Assembly (NCBI GenBank): GCA_001767575.1
Contig: MELI01000057.1
Location: forward strand, 1 to 19,476
Origin: Candidatus Aquicultor primus
Lineage (GTDB): Bacteria; Actinomycetota; Aquicultoria; Aquicultorales; Aquicultoraceae
Direction of reading: 5' to 3'
Length of the DNA stretch: 19,476 nucleotides
The first letter of the stretch is position 1; each line of letters begins with the position of its first letter. Positions 6,911-14,176 of this stretch are shown piece after piece. The position numbers were made by a program, and so were the translations under genes. A model generated the notes under the pieces. That model was not told the origin of the DNA. It did no database searches and was given only the letters and a program-made list of their open reading frames with translations.

Positions 6911-7623
6911 AGTCCCTGCCTGAAGCCGCCGTCTACGTGCAACACCTGCCCGGTAACAAAGCCAGCGCCGGGACCGCAAAGGTAGTTTACCGCTTCCGCT
7001 ACATCGGCTGGCGTACCCAGACGGCCCATCGTGACCGCGGCCTTCACCTCTTTTTCCCCGTAGGCAAGCAGTTCTTTAAGCGTTCCGGCTTCTATCGCCC
7101 CGGGCGCCACGCAGTTGACGCGCACACCGCGGGATGAGTATTCGGCCGCCAGGCCGCGGGAGAAAGACTCTACATAGCCTTTGGTCCCGGCGTAGACGCT
7201 CTGGCCCCGGGCTGCCCGGCTCGCGGTGACGGATGAAATGTTCACTATCACACCGGCGCGCTTTACGCACATGGACGGAATTACCGCGGCGCAGATCTCG
7301 GTAAGCGCGCGGATGTTTACGGCCAGCATGTCCCCGATGTCCACCGGGGAAAGGTCCGGCAGCAGCCCTGTGCGGGTGAGCGCGGCGGCGTTAATAAGCA
7401 TGTCGGTGTCGTCCAGCAGCGCACAGAAATCCGCTAGTTCACGCGGGACGGTTAGGTCGACTTTGACCGCCCTGCTGCCCGGGTACTGCCGGGAAAGCTC
7501 TTCGCAGGCCTGCGGCCGGCTGCGGTACTGCAGCAGCAGTTCGTCCCCAGGCGCCGCCACCTTCCTTGCTATTGCCAGACCGATCTCCGAGCTGGCTCCA
7601 GTGATCACAATCTTACGTTTCAT
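6907..7623 (-). CDS. 3-oxoacyl-ACP reductase-like SDR (ketoreductase 2)
   Basis: This is a 238-residue short-chain dehydrogenase. The cofactor loop is TGASSEIG near the N-terminus. The NNAG motif is degenerate (INAAALT), the catalytic Ser sits in NISSVTAS, and the active pair is in YAGTK. The C-terminus, TGQVLHVDGGF, is FabG-like. It is clearly diverged from ketoreductase 1, so this is not a recent duplication. The NNAG to NAAA change is also seen in some functional SDRs and need not inactivate the enzyme. The ATG at 7623 lies 11 bases inside the end of the ketosynthase gene. In this context it would reduce a 3-ketoacyl-ACP; a different position or chain length from ketoreductase 1 is possible. 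Confidence 0.88.
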   Translation of the reverse strand: MKRKIVITGASSEIGLAIARKVAAPGDELLLQYRSRPQACEELSRQYPGSRAVKVDLTVPRELADFCALLDDTDMLINAAALTRTGLLPDLSPVDIGDMLAVNIRALTEICAAVIPSMCVKRAGVIVNISSVTASRAARGQSVYAGTKGYVESFSRGLAAEYSSRGVRVNCVAPGAIEAGTLKELLAYGEKEVKAAVTMGRLGTPADVAEAVNYLCGPGAGFVTGQVLHVDGGFRQGL

Positions 7624-8815
7624 ATCTTTTGAATACCAATGCGGCGTTCTGCCCGCCGAAAGCGGCGCTCATTTTAAGCACGTTCCTGACCTCCAGGTTT
7701 AATTGGGCGCCGCGCACGATATTTAGCGGCACATCCGGGTCCGGGACTTCGTAATTGATAGTGGGCAGTACGCGGCGGTTCTTGATCGAATCTATAACGG
7801 CTAAAGTTTCGAGCGCCCCGCAAGCGCCGATAAGGTGTCCGGTCTGGCCTTTTAACGAGAATACCGGCACCTTGGTGTAGCGCTCCCCGAAGATGATGCG
7901 CATCGCCGCCGTCTCGGCCAAGGCGTTCTTGAACGTACCTGTCTCGTGCAGGTGGGCGCAATCTATGTCGTCCGGGTGAAGTCCGGCTTCCTCTATCGCG
8001 GCCAGCGCGGCCGCGGCGAGGGCTTCGCCGCGGGGGTCCGGGTCGGTGACGGTAAAAGCATCCATCGTCGAGGCGTAACCGGAGATCTCCGCCATAACTT
8101 CACGCCCTGAAACCGGCTCTGTTTCCAGGCTGAAGAACGCGGCCCCCTCCCCGATAACCAGGCCGCCCCTGTTGCGGCTGAACGGGCGGCAGGCGCGCTC
8201 CGGGCTTTCCGCGCTCTCCGAGAGCGCTCCGAGCTTATAGAAGCCCATATAGTGGAGATGGCTGAGCATCGAATCGAACCCACCGGCCACTGCCAGTTTG
8301 CCTTGTGTTCTCTTTAATGCCCTGAAAGCCGCGCCTATCGCCTGGGTAGAGGCGACGCAGGCGGAAACGTTCACGCAGGAACCGCCCTTGATATTGTGTC
8401 GGCTAGCCAGCGTTTCCGCGGCCGTACTTGAATGGGCGCAGTGGCGCTGCCAATCCCCGCGTGTATGGTCCCCGCTGTCGATGTAGCCTTTCAGGTCGAA
8501 GTGGTCTATGCCTGAACCCGCAAACATCAGCCTGTTCTCCGGAGTGTATGAGGAGAACGGCTCACCGGAAAAAAGTTCGTCCAACGCCAGTTCGGCAAAA
8601 ACCGCTTTGCGGTCATCTCCCGGGCCCAGGCGAATAACGTCAGCCGCCCGCTTCACCTCACCTCCTATGGCGACGGGGAAATGGGAAGCGTCAAAGCAGG
8701 TGATGCCCCTTGTCCCTTTTTCGCCGGAGCCAAGTCCGGAGAAAAATTCCGGCAGTCCGCAGCCTATGGGGGACGCTACGCCGGCGCCTGTGATGAACAC
8801 GCGGTTCTCAGGCAT
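7613..8815 (-). CDS. Beta-ketoacyl-ACP synthase (FabF type), complete
   Basis: The 400-residue condensing enzyme has the full Cys-His-His triad. Nucleophile Cys153 is in NVSACVAST, His290 in AHLHETGT where the family usually has NAHGTGT, and Lys322 and His327 in SLKGQTGHLIGACGALE. The N-terminus (VFITGAGVASPIG) and C-terminal AAFGGQNAALVF are standard for KAS II. It should condense malonyl-ACP with an acyl thioester. The HETGT variation near the first His and an SACVAST active-site loop set it apart from housekeeping FabF and suit a specialised pathway. GGAGAG precedes the ATG at 8815, which lies inside the end of the KS-like gene. The pair of adjacent KS-type genes suggests a heterodimer like KS/CLF or ApeO/ApeC. 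Confidence 0.93.
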   Translation of the reverse strand: MPENRVFITGAGVASPIGCGLPEFFSGLGSGEKGTRGITCFDASHFPVAIGGEVKRAADVIRLGPGDDRKAVFAELALDELFSGEPFSSYTPENRLMFAGSGIDHFDLKGYIDSGDHTRGDWQRHCAHSSTAAETLASRHNIKGGSCVNVSACVASTQAIGAAFRALKRTQGKLAVAGGFDSMLSHLHYMGFYKLGALSESAESPERACRPFSRNRGGLVIGEGAAFFSLETEPVSGREVMAEISGYASTMDAFTVTDPDPRGEALAAAALAAIEEAGLHPDDIDCAHLHETGTFKNALAETAAMRIIFGERYTKVPVFSLKGQTGHLIGACGALETLAVIDSIKNRRVLPTINYEVPDPDVPLNIVRGAQLNLEVRNVLKMSAAFGGQNAALVFKRYET

Positions 8816-9386
8816 TATCTCTCCGTTGGAACAGCGCTATTGCCTCTTTGCCGGCTGCCTCGGGCAGAAGCGCTTCCAGGTCCGCCTTGTCTGCAAGTGA
8901 AAAAGCCGCGCTTACGCTGCCGTCCGGGTGGCTCTTCCCGGCTCCGATAAGGACCGGGAAAGAAGGCGCCAATATTGCCTGGGCCAGGAGGCCTGAGGCC
9001 GAAGAATACATCGCGGCGTTATCCCCTTTAAGGCCGAACACTATGGAAACGAAACAGAGCGGCATGTTGTAGAGGACCTTGAACTGGTTCAGCGGCGGGA
9101 CAGACATGAACCCCTCTTCGACGAAACGCGCCTGCGAGAAGCGGCCATCCGGTCCGGCGGAAGCAGCCGCGATGCTGTCCAGTCCGAAACTTTCGTGTTC
9201 GACTACCCCCATACCGTAATAGGCCGGTGTGGCCGGATCCGGTCTTGCCCCAGCCAGGAGTTCGCCCACGCAGACCACGGCAGCAGCTGTCTCGCGGCTG
9301 AAATATTTGGACAGCTTGCGTTCCTTGAGGAAACCCTCCACCGGTATTTTCTCTCCTGGGGAGAAATGCCTGAAAGAGACTTTCAT
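8808..9386 (-). CDS. Half-length ketosynthase-like protein without active-site Cys (CLF/ApeC-like)
   Basis: The 192-residue protein aligns with only the N-terminal half of ketosynthases (the Ketoacyl-synt_2 type). The stretch VPPLNQFKVLYNMPLCFVSI, then FGLKGDNAAMYSSASGLLAQAI, corresponds to the KS region leading into the nucleophile loop (usually TACASG). Ser129 stands where the catalytic Cys should be, and the C-terminal half with both His residues is absent. It therefore cannot be a condensing enzyme by the usual mechanism. By analogy with the chain-length factor of type II polyketide synthases and ApeC of aryl-polyene clusters, it may pair with the next gene's KS and shape the acyl pocket. 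It overlaps the dehydratase stop in ATGA and the KS start by eight bases. The alignment was made by eye; family confidence is moderate. Confidence 0.72.
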   Translation of the reverse strand: MKVSFRHFSPGEKIPVEGFLKERKLSKYFSRETAAAVVCVGELLAGARPDPATPAYYGMGVVEHESFGLDSIAAASAGPDGRFSQARFVEEGFMSVPPLNQFKVLYNMPLCFVSIVFGLKGDNAAMYSSASGLLAQAILAPSFPVLIGAGKSHPDGSVSAAFSLADKADLEALLPEAAGKEAIALFQRRDNA

Positions 9387-9853
9387 TCCCGGATGATCCT
9401 GGTGTTCTTCATGCAGATATCGTACATGTCCTCGCGGGACTTCTGCAGGTTCTCGTTTGGAACGTCCACGAAGGAAAAGAGCAGTTCCCCCTCGGCACAG
9501 GGCGCTCCGTCTATGGACGCTGTGACTTTCACAGCGCCATAATCTTCCTGCATATCCAGCACCTCGGCCCTGTAAAGCAGTTTGTCCCCTGGCACGGCCG
9601 GTTTTTTGAACTTGGCTTCCCTCACGATCACCAGCACTGAACGCTTGAGAGGAAGCTTCTTCTCTTTCATTATCAGTTCAAAGAAGGAGCCGCCGATCTG
9701 AGCCATACCTTCGAGAATCAGGGTTCCGGGAAAGATCGGGTAGCCTGGGAAATGCTCGTTGAACACATCGTCCGCGAGCGTGATGCATTTGACGCCGGTA
9801 ATATACTTCGGATAACAGACTTCCTCTATCCTGTCTATCAGATGGAAACGCAT
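9383..9853 (-). CDS. FabZ/FabA-type hotdog 3-hydroxyacyl-ACP dehydratase
   Basis: The 156-residue protein has the hotdog dehydratase signature NEHFPGYPIFPGTLILEGMAQ. It contains the catalytic His34 and acidic Glu48 in the H-F-P-G-x-P-x-x-P-G-x-x-x-x-E arrangement. The typical SVLVIVREAKFKKPAVPGD strand follows; the corresponding FabZ segment is F-x-x-(I/V)-x-x-x-K-F-x-x-x-V-x-P-G-D. Length matches FabZ. It would remove water from 3-hydroxyacyl-ACP to give the trans-2-enoyl chain. The frame is open to 9889, but the ATG at 9853 is preceded by AGGAG at seven bases and begins the family homology, so it is chosen. It lies eight bases after the stop of the cysteine desulfurase-rhodanese gene. The extended C-terminal helix (SREDMYDICMKN) is slightly longer than usual. 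Confidence 0.9.
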   Translation of the reverse strand: MRFHLIDRIEEVCYPKYITGVKCITLADDVFNEHFPGYPIFPGTLILEGMAQIGGSFFELIMKEKKLPLKRSVLVIVREAKFKKPAVPGDKLLYRAEVLDMQEDYGAVKVTASIDGAPCAEGELLFSFVDVPNENLQKSREDMYDICMKNTRIIRE

Positions 9854-9861
9854 TCTTTCTC

Positions 9862-11349
9862 CTAAAGCGCGGTTATGCCGCGGCCACAATGTTTATCGTA
9901 AAGGTCAGGATGTACCATCTTCCAGGCGGCCAGCCCGGCGGCCAGGAAACCCACGCGCGGGAACCCTTTCTGACGCATATAGAAAGCTACCAAAGGCGCG
10001 TTGAGCCCGGCCTGGCAGACCACTACCACGGATCTGTCGCGAGGGACTTTTTTTAGCGCTGGCACGAAACGGAAGAACGGGACTTCCCTGGAATTGGGCA
10101 GTCCTTTAATGGACCGGCGTTCGCCGTCAAAACGTACGTCGAGGATGAACACGCCGGGGTCCAGCAGCAGGTCCTCGTCGAGCTGAGCGGGAGTGAACAT
10201 TGTAACGCCCGAACAACGGCCGCTGAAAAAATCGGTGAAGATGCGCAATGTGTAATCGATGTCGCCGGTGGAGACGGTTTCCGGGAGGCTTATCCTGATG
10301 GCCGAACGCGCCTGTTCGTCAGTAAGCCCTATAGCCTTAAGGACGTGCGAGGGCACGTTCTCCTGCGTGTTGCAGGCCGATCCGGCGGACACTGAAATGC
10401 CATAAAAATCCAGCGCGCCGAGCAGCATGGAGTTTATCACGCCGGGAACCGTAATGTTAAGGGTGTTCGGCAGGCAATTATCCGCCGGAGAGTTCACCCG
10501 GATATCAGGCCGGAGTCCGAGGAGCCCCCGCAGCAGCCTGTCTTTCAATTCTTTAGACCGCGGGGCTGCAGCCAAAAGTTCCGGGACTGCGCGGCAGGCC
10601 TCGGCAAAGCCGGCGATGTTGTGCGTTCCTTCCGTGCCGGCGCGCAGGCCGCCTTCCTGGTGACCGCCGTGTATCAACGGGAGCAGCGGACGCCCTTCTT
10701 TGACATAAAGGGCCCCCACGCCTTTAGGACCGTGTATCTTGTGCGCGGAAAACACGGCGTAATCCGTATTCATGGCGCGGACGTCCACCGTTACTTTGCC
10801 CAACCCCTGTACGCAATCGCAGAGGAACAGCGCTCCGACGTTGTGCGCCATTTCCGCCAGGACAGGAATATCCTGGAGGACGCCTATTTCATTATTGGCC
10901 AGCATACAGCAGGCCATCGAGGTGTCGTCCCCCAGCAGTTCGCGGAATCTTTCTTTGATTATCCTGCCGGCCTGGTCTACAGGGCAGATCTCTATACGGG
11001 CACCGCGGCTGCGCAGGTATTCAGCCGTATTCATTACAGCTGAATGCTCTATCGCTGAAATAACAATTCTTTTAGCCGGGAAGCGTTCGAAAGCGGTCTT
11101 TAATACCGTGTTAAGCGCTTCAGAGGCGCTGCCGGTAAAGATTAGTTCTCCCGGAGCCGCGTTTATTGTCCCGGCGAGCGTTTCGCGGGCGTCCTGGAGC
11201 TCCGAAGCGGCGGCTCTGGCATCCTTGTATAGGGATGAGGGGTTGCCGTAGCAGTTGCGCAAAACCTCGGTAACGCGCTTTACGACACGCGGTGAAGGCT
11301 TGGTCGTCGCGTTGTTGTCGAGATATAGTTCGCGCCTGAATAATATCAT
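9862..11349 (-). CDS. Cysteine desulfurase (NifS/IscS class) fused to a rhodanese domain
   Basis: The 495-residue protein opens the operon. Residues about 8-375 are a class V PLP aminotransferase of NifS type: LYLDNNATT at the start, HSAVMNT in the fold, PLP-binding Lys204 in FSAHKIHGPKG, GGHQEGGLRAGTEG, and persulfide Cys326 in SAGSACNTQENVPSHV. Residues about 384-495 form a rhodanese-like domain (FILDVRFDGER, then VVVVCQAGLNA with Cys445 as the persulfide-carrying loop cysteine). The enzyme would take sulfur from cysteine and pass it within the same chain. It may support Fe-S clusters of the four nearby radical SAM proteins or sulfur insertion into the product. A TTG at 11385 is an alternative start; the ATG at 11349 fits family length better but lacks a clear Shine-Dalgarno. 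Domain assignment is strong. Confidence 0.9.
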   Translation of the reverse strand: MILFRRELYLDNNATTKPSPRVVKRVTEVLRNCYGNPSSLYKDARAAASELQDARETLAGTINAAPGELIFTGSASEALNTVLKTAFERFPAKRIVISAIEHSAVMNTAEYLRSRGARIEICPVDQAGRIIKERFRELLGDDTSMACCMLANNEIGVLQDIPVLAEMAHNVGALFLCDCVQGLGKVTVDVRAMNTDYAVFSAHKIHGPKGVGALYVKEGRPLLPLIHGGHQEGGLRAGTEGTHNIAGFAEACRAVPELLAAAPRSKELKDRLLRGLLGLRPDIRVNSPADNCLPNTLNITVPGVINSMLLGALDFYGISVSAGSACNTQENVPSHVLKAIGLTDEQARSAIRISLPETVSTGDIDYTLRIFTDFFSGRCSGVTMFTPAQLDEDLLLDPGVFILDVRFDGERRSIKGLPNSREVPFFRFVPALKKVPRDRSVVVVCQAGLNAPLVAFYMRQKGFPRVGFLAAGLAAWKMVHPDLYDKHCGRGITAL

Positions 11350-11398
11350 ATAGATGGAAAGCGTGGCGGAACCGACTTTGACCAAACCTCCCGGTAAA

Positions 11399-11407
11399 AT
11401 TCTAGCA
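11399..11407 (-). promoter_or_regulatory. Extended -10 promoter for the lipid operon
   Basis: On the minus strand the sequence reads TGCTAGAAT, an extended -10 element (TGn plus TAGAAT, one mismatch from TATAAT). No good -35 box is present, which is usual for this class. Transcription would begin near 11392, about 43 bases before the ATG at 11349. It faces away from the plus-strand promoter at 11440-11468, so the 11350-11491 gap is a divergent control region for the two operons. Confidence 0.5.
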
Positions 11408-11439
11408 TATTGGTAAAATCGGCATTTTTTGAGGTTTTA

Positions 11440-11468
11440 TTGAAAGATGGCTGAGATGTTGATATGAT
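11440..11468 (+). promoter_or_regulatory. Sigma70-type promoter for the rSAM-ICMT-rSAM operon
   Basis: TTGAAA (11440-11445) and TATGAT (11463-11468) are separated by exactly 17 bases. Each hexamer differs from consensus by one base, making this the best-formed promoter in the window. Transcription would begin near 11475, about 17 bases before the ATG at 11492. The leader is short and has only a weak Shine-Dalgarno (CGGGA). Confidence 0.65.
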
Positions 11469-11491
11469 AAAAGCTGGCTACGGGACATATA

Positions 11492-12523
11492 ATGGAATTT
11501 AACGAAACAGGAAAGAGGTTGCGCTATTGTCTCCGCGTTGCAAAGCGCGAAATGGTGCACCTCAATCTCCAGGTCCTCTACCGGTGTAATTTTAAATGCG
11601 GGATCTGCGACTTCTGGAGCTCTCCGGACTTCGCTTCCCGCCCTGAACTGACCGCGGCTCAGGCCAGGTTTATGGCGGAAAAACTGCGCCCCCTCCGACC
11701 GCTTATCGTGTCCATAGGAGGCGGAGAACCGCTGCTGCACCCGGAAGTAGAGGAGATAACAAAAGCTTTTTCCCGCGACCATTTCCCGGTGATGATAACC
11801 AACGGCTGGTTCATGACTCCCGCCAAAGCGCGGGCACTTTTTGAGGCCGGCATGCACGAGGTCAGCGTCTCGGTGGATTATGCGGACCCTGCCCGGCATG
11901 ACGCGCAGCGCGGTATTAAGGGCGCCTGGGAAAGGGCCGTGAGCGCCCTGAAAATGCTTAATGAAAACCGCGTGAAGCCCAGTCAGCGCGTGCACATGAT
12001 AACGGTAGTAATGGACGATAACCTTGACGATATTGAGGCGCTGATAAAACTGAGCGCCGAGATGGGGATAACGTATCTGGTTACGCTGTACAGTACCGGC
12101 CGCGGACGCCGCGAGAGCCGGAAATTTTCTCCGGAGGTTTCCGCCAGGCTCCTGGAGTTGAAAAAGAAGTATCGCAACTTCGTCGCGCTTCGCGGCTATC
12201 TGGGGCGATTCTCCGAAGCGGCGGCGGCGGGGAATTCTATCCATCCCTGCTATGCGGGAATCAATCTCTTTAATATAGACTCTGCAGGGAACGTGACGCG
12301 CTGCATCGACTCCCTGGATACTACGGCTGGTAATATACTGACCGGGCGGCTAGAGAGCATCCTTCCCCGCCTGCGCGAATTCACCGGTAAAGAAAGCTGC
12401 GGCGGCTGCTGGACAAGCTGCCGCGGAGCGATAGAGACGCTGTTGTATAGCAGCGAGCGTGTCGGGAATCTGGTTGATATGCGCGCACTGACGCGCGATG
12501 TTCCCATTGGGAGCGGGTTTTGA
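11492..12523 (+). CDS. Radical SAM/SPASM protein (first gene of divergent operon)
   Basis: The 343-residue protein has the radical SAM motif C32-x3-C36-x2-C39 (CNFKCGIC), SAM-binding GGEP at 77-80 and a SVSVDYADP strand. Its C-terminal cysteine-rich region fits a SPASM or twitch domain: C253, C271, C303-x2-C306-x3-C310, with the linking GNILTG pattern. SPASM members bind one or two more Fe-S clusters and modify peptides, lipids or other substrates. It is not of the Tes type, as it has no N-terminal knuckle or GCPxxCGxC motif. It is followed, with a four-base overlap, by a membrane methyltransferase-like gene, and shares a control region with the lipid operon. No precursor-peptide gene is visible nearby, which argues against a ribosomal peptide pathway and for a small-molecule or lipid substrate. 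Confidence 0.88.
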   Translation: MEFNETGKRLRYCLRVAKREMVHLNLQVLYRCNFKCGICDFWSSPDFASRPELTAAQARFMAEKLRPLRPLIVSIGGGEPLLHPEVEEITKAFSRDHFPVMITNGWFMTPAKARALFEAGMHEVSVSVDYADPARHDAQRGIKGAWERAVSALKMLNENRVKPSQRVHMITVVMDDNLDDIEALIKLSAEMGITYLVTLYSTGRGRRESRKFSPEVSARLLELKKKYRNFVALRGYLGRFSEAAAAGNSIHPCYAGINLFNIDSAGNVTRCIDSLDTTAGNILTGRLESILPRLREFTGKESCGGCWTSCRGAIETLLYSSERVGNLVDMRALTRDVPIGSGF

Positions 12524-13164
12524 ACTTTCTGGACATTTTGAACCGAAAACTGCCGGGGAACTGGCAGAAATACCTGAATTTCTATATCTTCCTGAATTTC
12601 GCCGCGTATGCTGTGTGGCATCTGAAGAAGGCACATTCCTCAGGCGTTCTCCATATCACGGACGTCACCTTTGCGCTGCAGAGTCTTCTGCTTTGTTCTG
12701 TGATACTGGTCAGGAGGGATCATAAAGCAGTTGAACCGAGTTTATGGCGCCAGACAGTAGCGCTCGCCGCGTTCTTCTCCGGGCTGCTGATGCTTGGGAG
12801 CGCTCCGGCCTCTTCCCCCCTTGTTTTACAGGCTTCGCTCTACATTACGCTCACGGCCAACTGCCTCGGACTGCTAACGATACTTAACCTCGGCAGAAGT
12901 TTCGGGATCCTCATAGCCGTGCGCGAAATAAAGACTGACTGGCTTTACAGCCTTGTGCGCCACCCGATGTACGCGACTGATATATTATTGCGCGTGGGAT
13001 ATCTTGTAGGGCATCCAACTCCCTTTGCCGCAGCGGTGGTGTTATTTACCGTTCTTGCCTATTATTGGCGTGCGCGGTACGAAGAGGAATTCCTTTCGCG
13101 GGACCCGGTCTATCGGGAATATATGGCCAAGGTCCCGTTCCGCTTTATTCCGTACGTGCTCTGA
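12520..13164 (+). CDS. ICMT/PEMT-like integral membrane methyltransferase
   Basis: The 214-residue protein has about five hydrophobic segments (about 20-35, 48-64, 78-95, 100-124 and 155-182). Its C-terminal half is typical of the isoprenylcysteine carboxyl methyltransferase superfamily: NLGRSFGI, then REIKTDWLYSLVRHPMYATD with the RHPxY motif at 147-151, and RYEEEFL with the conserved acidic pair, followed by YREYMAKVPFRFIPYVL. These enzymes methylate lipid-soluble substrates using SAM at the membrane interface. The start is a TTG at 12520 that overlaps the preceding TGA (TTGA), with GGGAG about seven bases upstream. No ATG is available nearby. Position between two radical SAM genes suggests it methylates their product or its precursor; the substrate is unknown. 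Confidence 0.82.
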   Translation: MNFLDILNRKLPGNWQKYLNFYIFLNFAAYAVWHLKKAHSSGVLHITDVTFALQSLLLCSVILVRRDHKAVEPSLWRQTVALAAFFSGLLMLGSAPASSPLVLQASLYITLTANCLGLLTILNLGRSFGILIAVREIKTDWLYSLVRHPMYATDILLRVGYLVGHPTPFAAAVVLFTVLAYYWRARYEEEFLSRDPVYREYMAKVPFRFIPYVL

Positions 13165-13168
13165 TACG

Positions 13169-14176
13169 ATGAATCTGGTCTTTCGTTATCTATACAATAA
13201 ATACCGGCCGGAAGGCCCCAGATGGCTGCCGCTGGCGGCAGTTTACTACCTGACCTATAACTGCCCTCTGCGCTGCGCCTATTGCAGTGATGGAACGGGG
13301 GCTCCATATTATTCTCTTACCGAAGAAGCCCTCCCCCTCTCCGAAGTAAAGCGGATACTTACGGCCATACGCAAGAGCTGCCCGACGCTTATCCTTACCG
13401 GCGGAGAGCCGGCCTGCCACCCTGAGTTCGTTGAAGTGCTGGGGTTTGTTAAAGAACTGGATTTCGACGAGGTCATTCTGACGACCAAAGGCGATAGCCT
13501 GGAAGGGCTTGATGACGCGTTGAACGGCTGTGTTACGAGGCTTGTGCTCAGCGTGGATACGCTGGACCCTGGCAAGGCCGCTGAGTTATGCGGAGGGTCT
13601 GTTCTCGAAAAGACTTTGCATCGCATCAAGTATCTGTCCACACTCCCCGGACGCCGCTTTGAAATATACGTCTCAAGCGTGGTCGGGACCTTCAATCTGG
13701 ACGAGCTGCCGCAGGTCAGCGAGTTCGCGGAAAAGGCCGGTGTCTGGTACGCCGCCCAGCCGCAGTTGCGCGGCGTGAAGGCCCCGGCGGGGTTGTTGTC
13801 TGACGGACGTTACCGCGGTTTTTATGACTCCCTGATCCGGAAAAAGCGTGCCGGCGCCAGAATATTCGGGCCTGTGAGATACTTGGAATTGCTGAGGGAT
13901 TTTGAGAAGTTCGAGTGCTACCCGTTCACGATGCTGGTCGTCGCTCCAGGCGGCGAGGTTTTTTACCCCTGCCTGGAGATCGGCCACAAGCTGGGCAGGA
14001 TACAGGACGCGCCCGACGCCGACGCCTTACGGCGGGAAGGGAGGCTGCGCTACGGCAGCAAGCCCCTGTGCGACAACCGCTGCCATTCGGCCTGCGCGGC
14101 CGAATACGCCGTCTTCATGCGCCACCCGGAGTGCGCCATAAAAGAAGCCTTGTCTTCCGCGCTCACTTCGCGCTGA
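13169..14176 (+). CDS. Radical SAM/SPASM protein (third gene of divergent operon)
   Basis: The 335-residue protein has CPLRCAYC (C32, C36, C39) for the radical SAM cluster, GGEP at 78-81 and VLSVDTLDP in the barrel. Its tail has SPASM-like cysteines C249, C267, C300, C304 and C308 (CYPFTMLVV, FYPCLEIG, CDNRCHSAC). It is only distantly similar to the first gene of this operon. The frame is open to 13025, but the ATG at 13169 lies four bases after the methyltransferase stop and begins the recognisable family sequence. The N-terminal FRYLYNKYRPEGPRWLP stretch before the motif is a common lead-in for SPASM proteins of this size. The last 14 bases overlap the converging glycosyltransferase gene. 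Substrate unknown. Confidence 0.86.
   Translation: MNLVFRYLYNKYRPEGPRWLPLAAVYYLTYNCPLRCAYCSDGTGAPYYSLTEEALPLSEVKRILTAIRKSCPTLILTGGEPACHPEFVEVLGFVKELDFDEVILTTKGDSLEGLDDALNGCVTRLVLSVDTLDPGKAAELCGGSVLEKTLHRIKYLSTLPGRRFEIYVSSVVGTFNLDELPQVSEFAEKAGVWYAAQPQLRGVKAPAGLLSDGRYRGFYDSLIRKKRAGARIFGPVRYLELLRDFEKFECYPFTMLVVAPGGEVFYPCLEIGHKLGRIQDAPDADALRREGRLRYGSKPLCDNRCHSACAAEYAVFMRHPECAIKEALSSALTSR

Noticed and set aside
11486..11493. TATAAT next to the start of the first rSAM/SPASM gene
   Set aside because: It overlaps the start codon and would give a transcript lacking the ATG; the TTGAAA-17-TATGAT pair upstream fits far better.
11402..12244. Minus-strand open frame of 280 codons
   Set aside because: It covers the opposite strand of the first rSAM/SPASM gene and the promoter region, and has no family signature; the plus-strand gene has all motifs.
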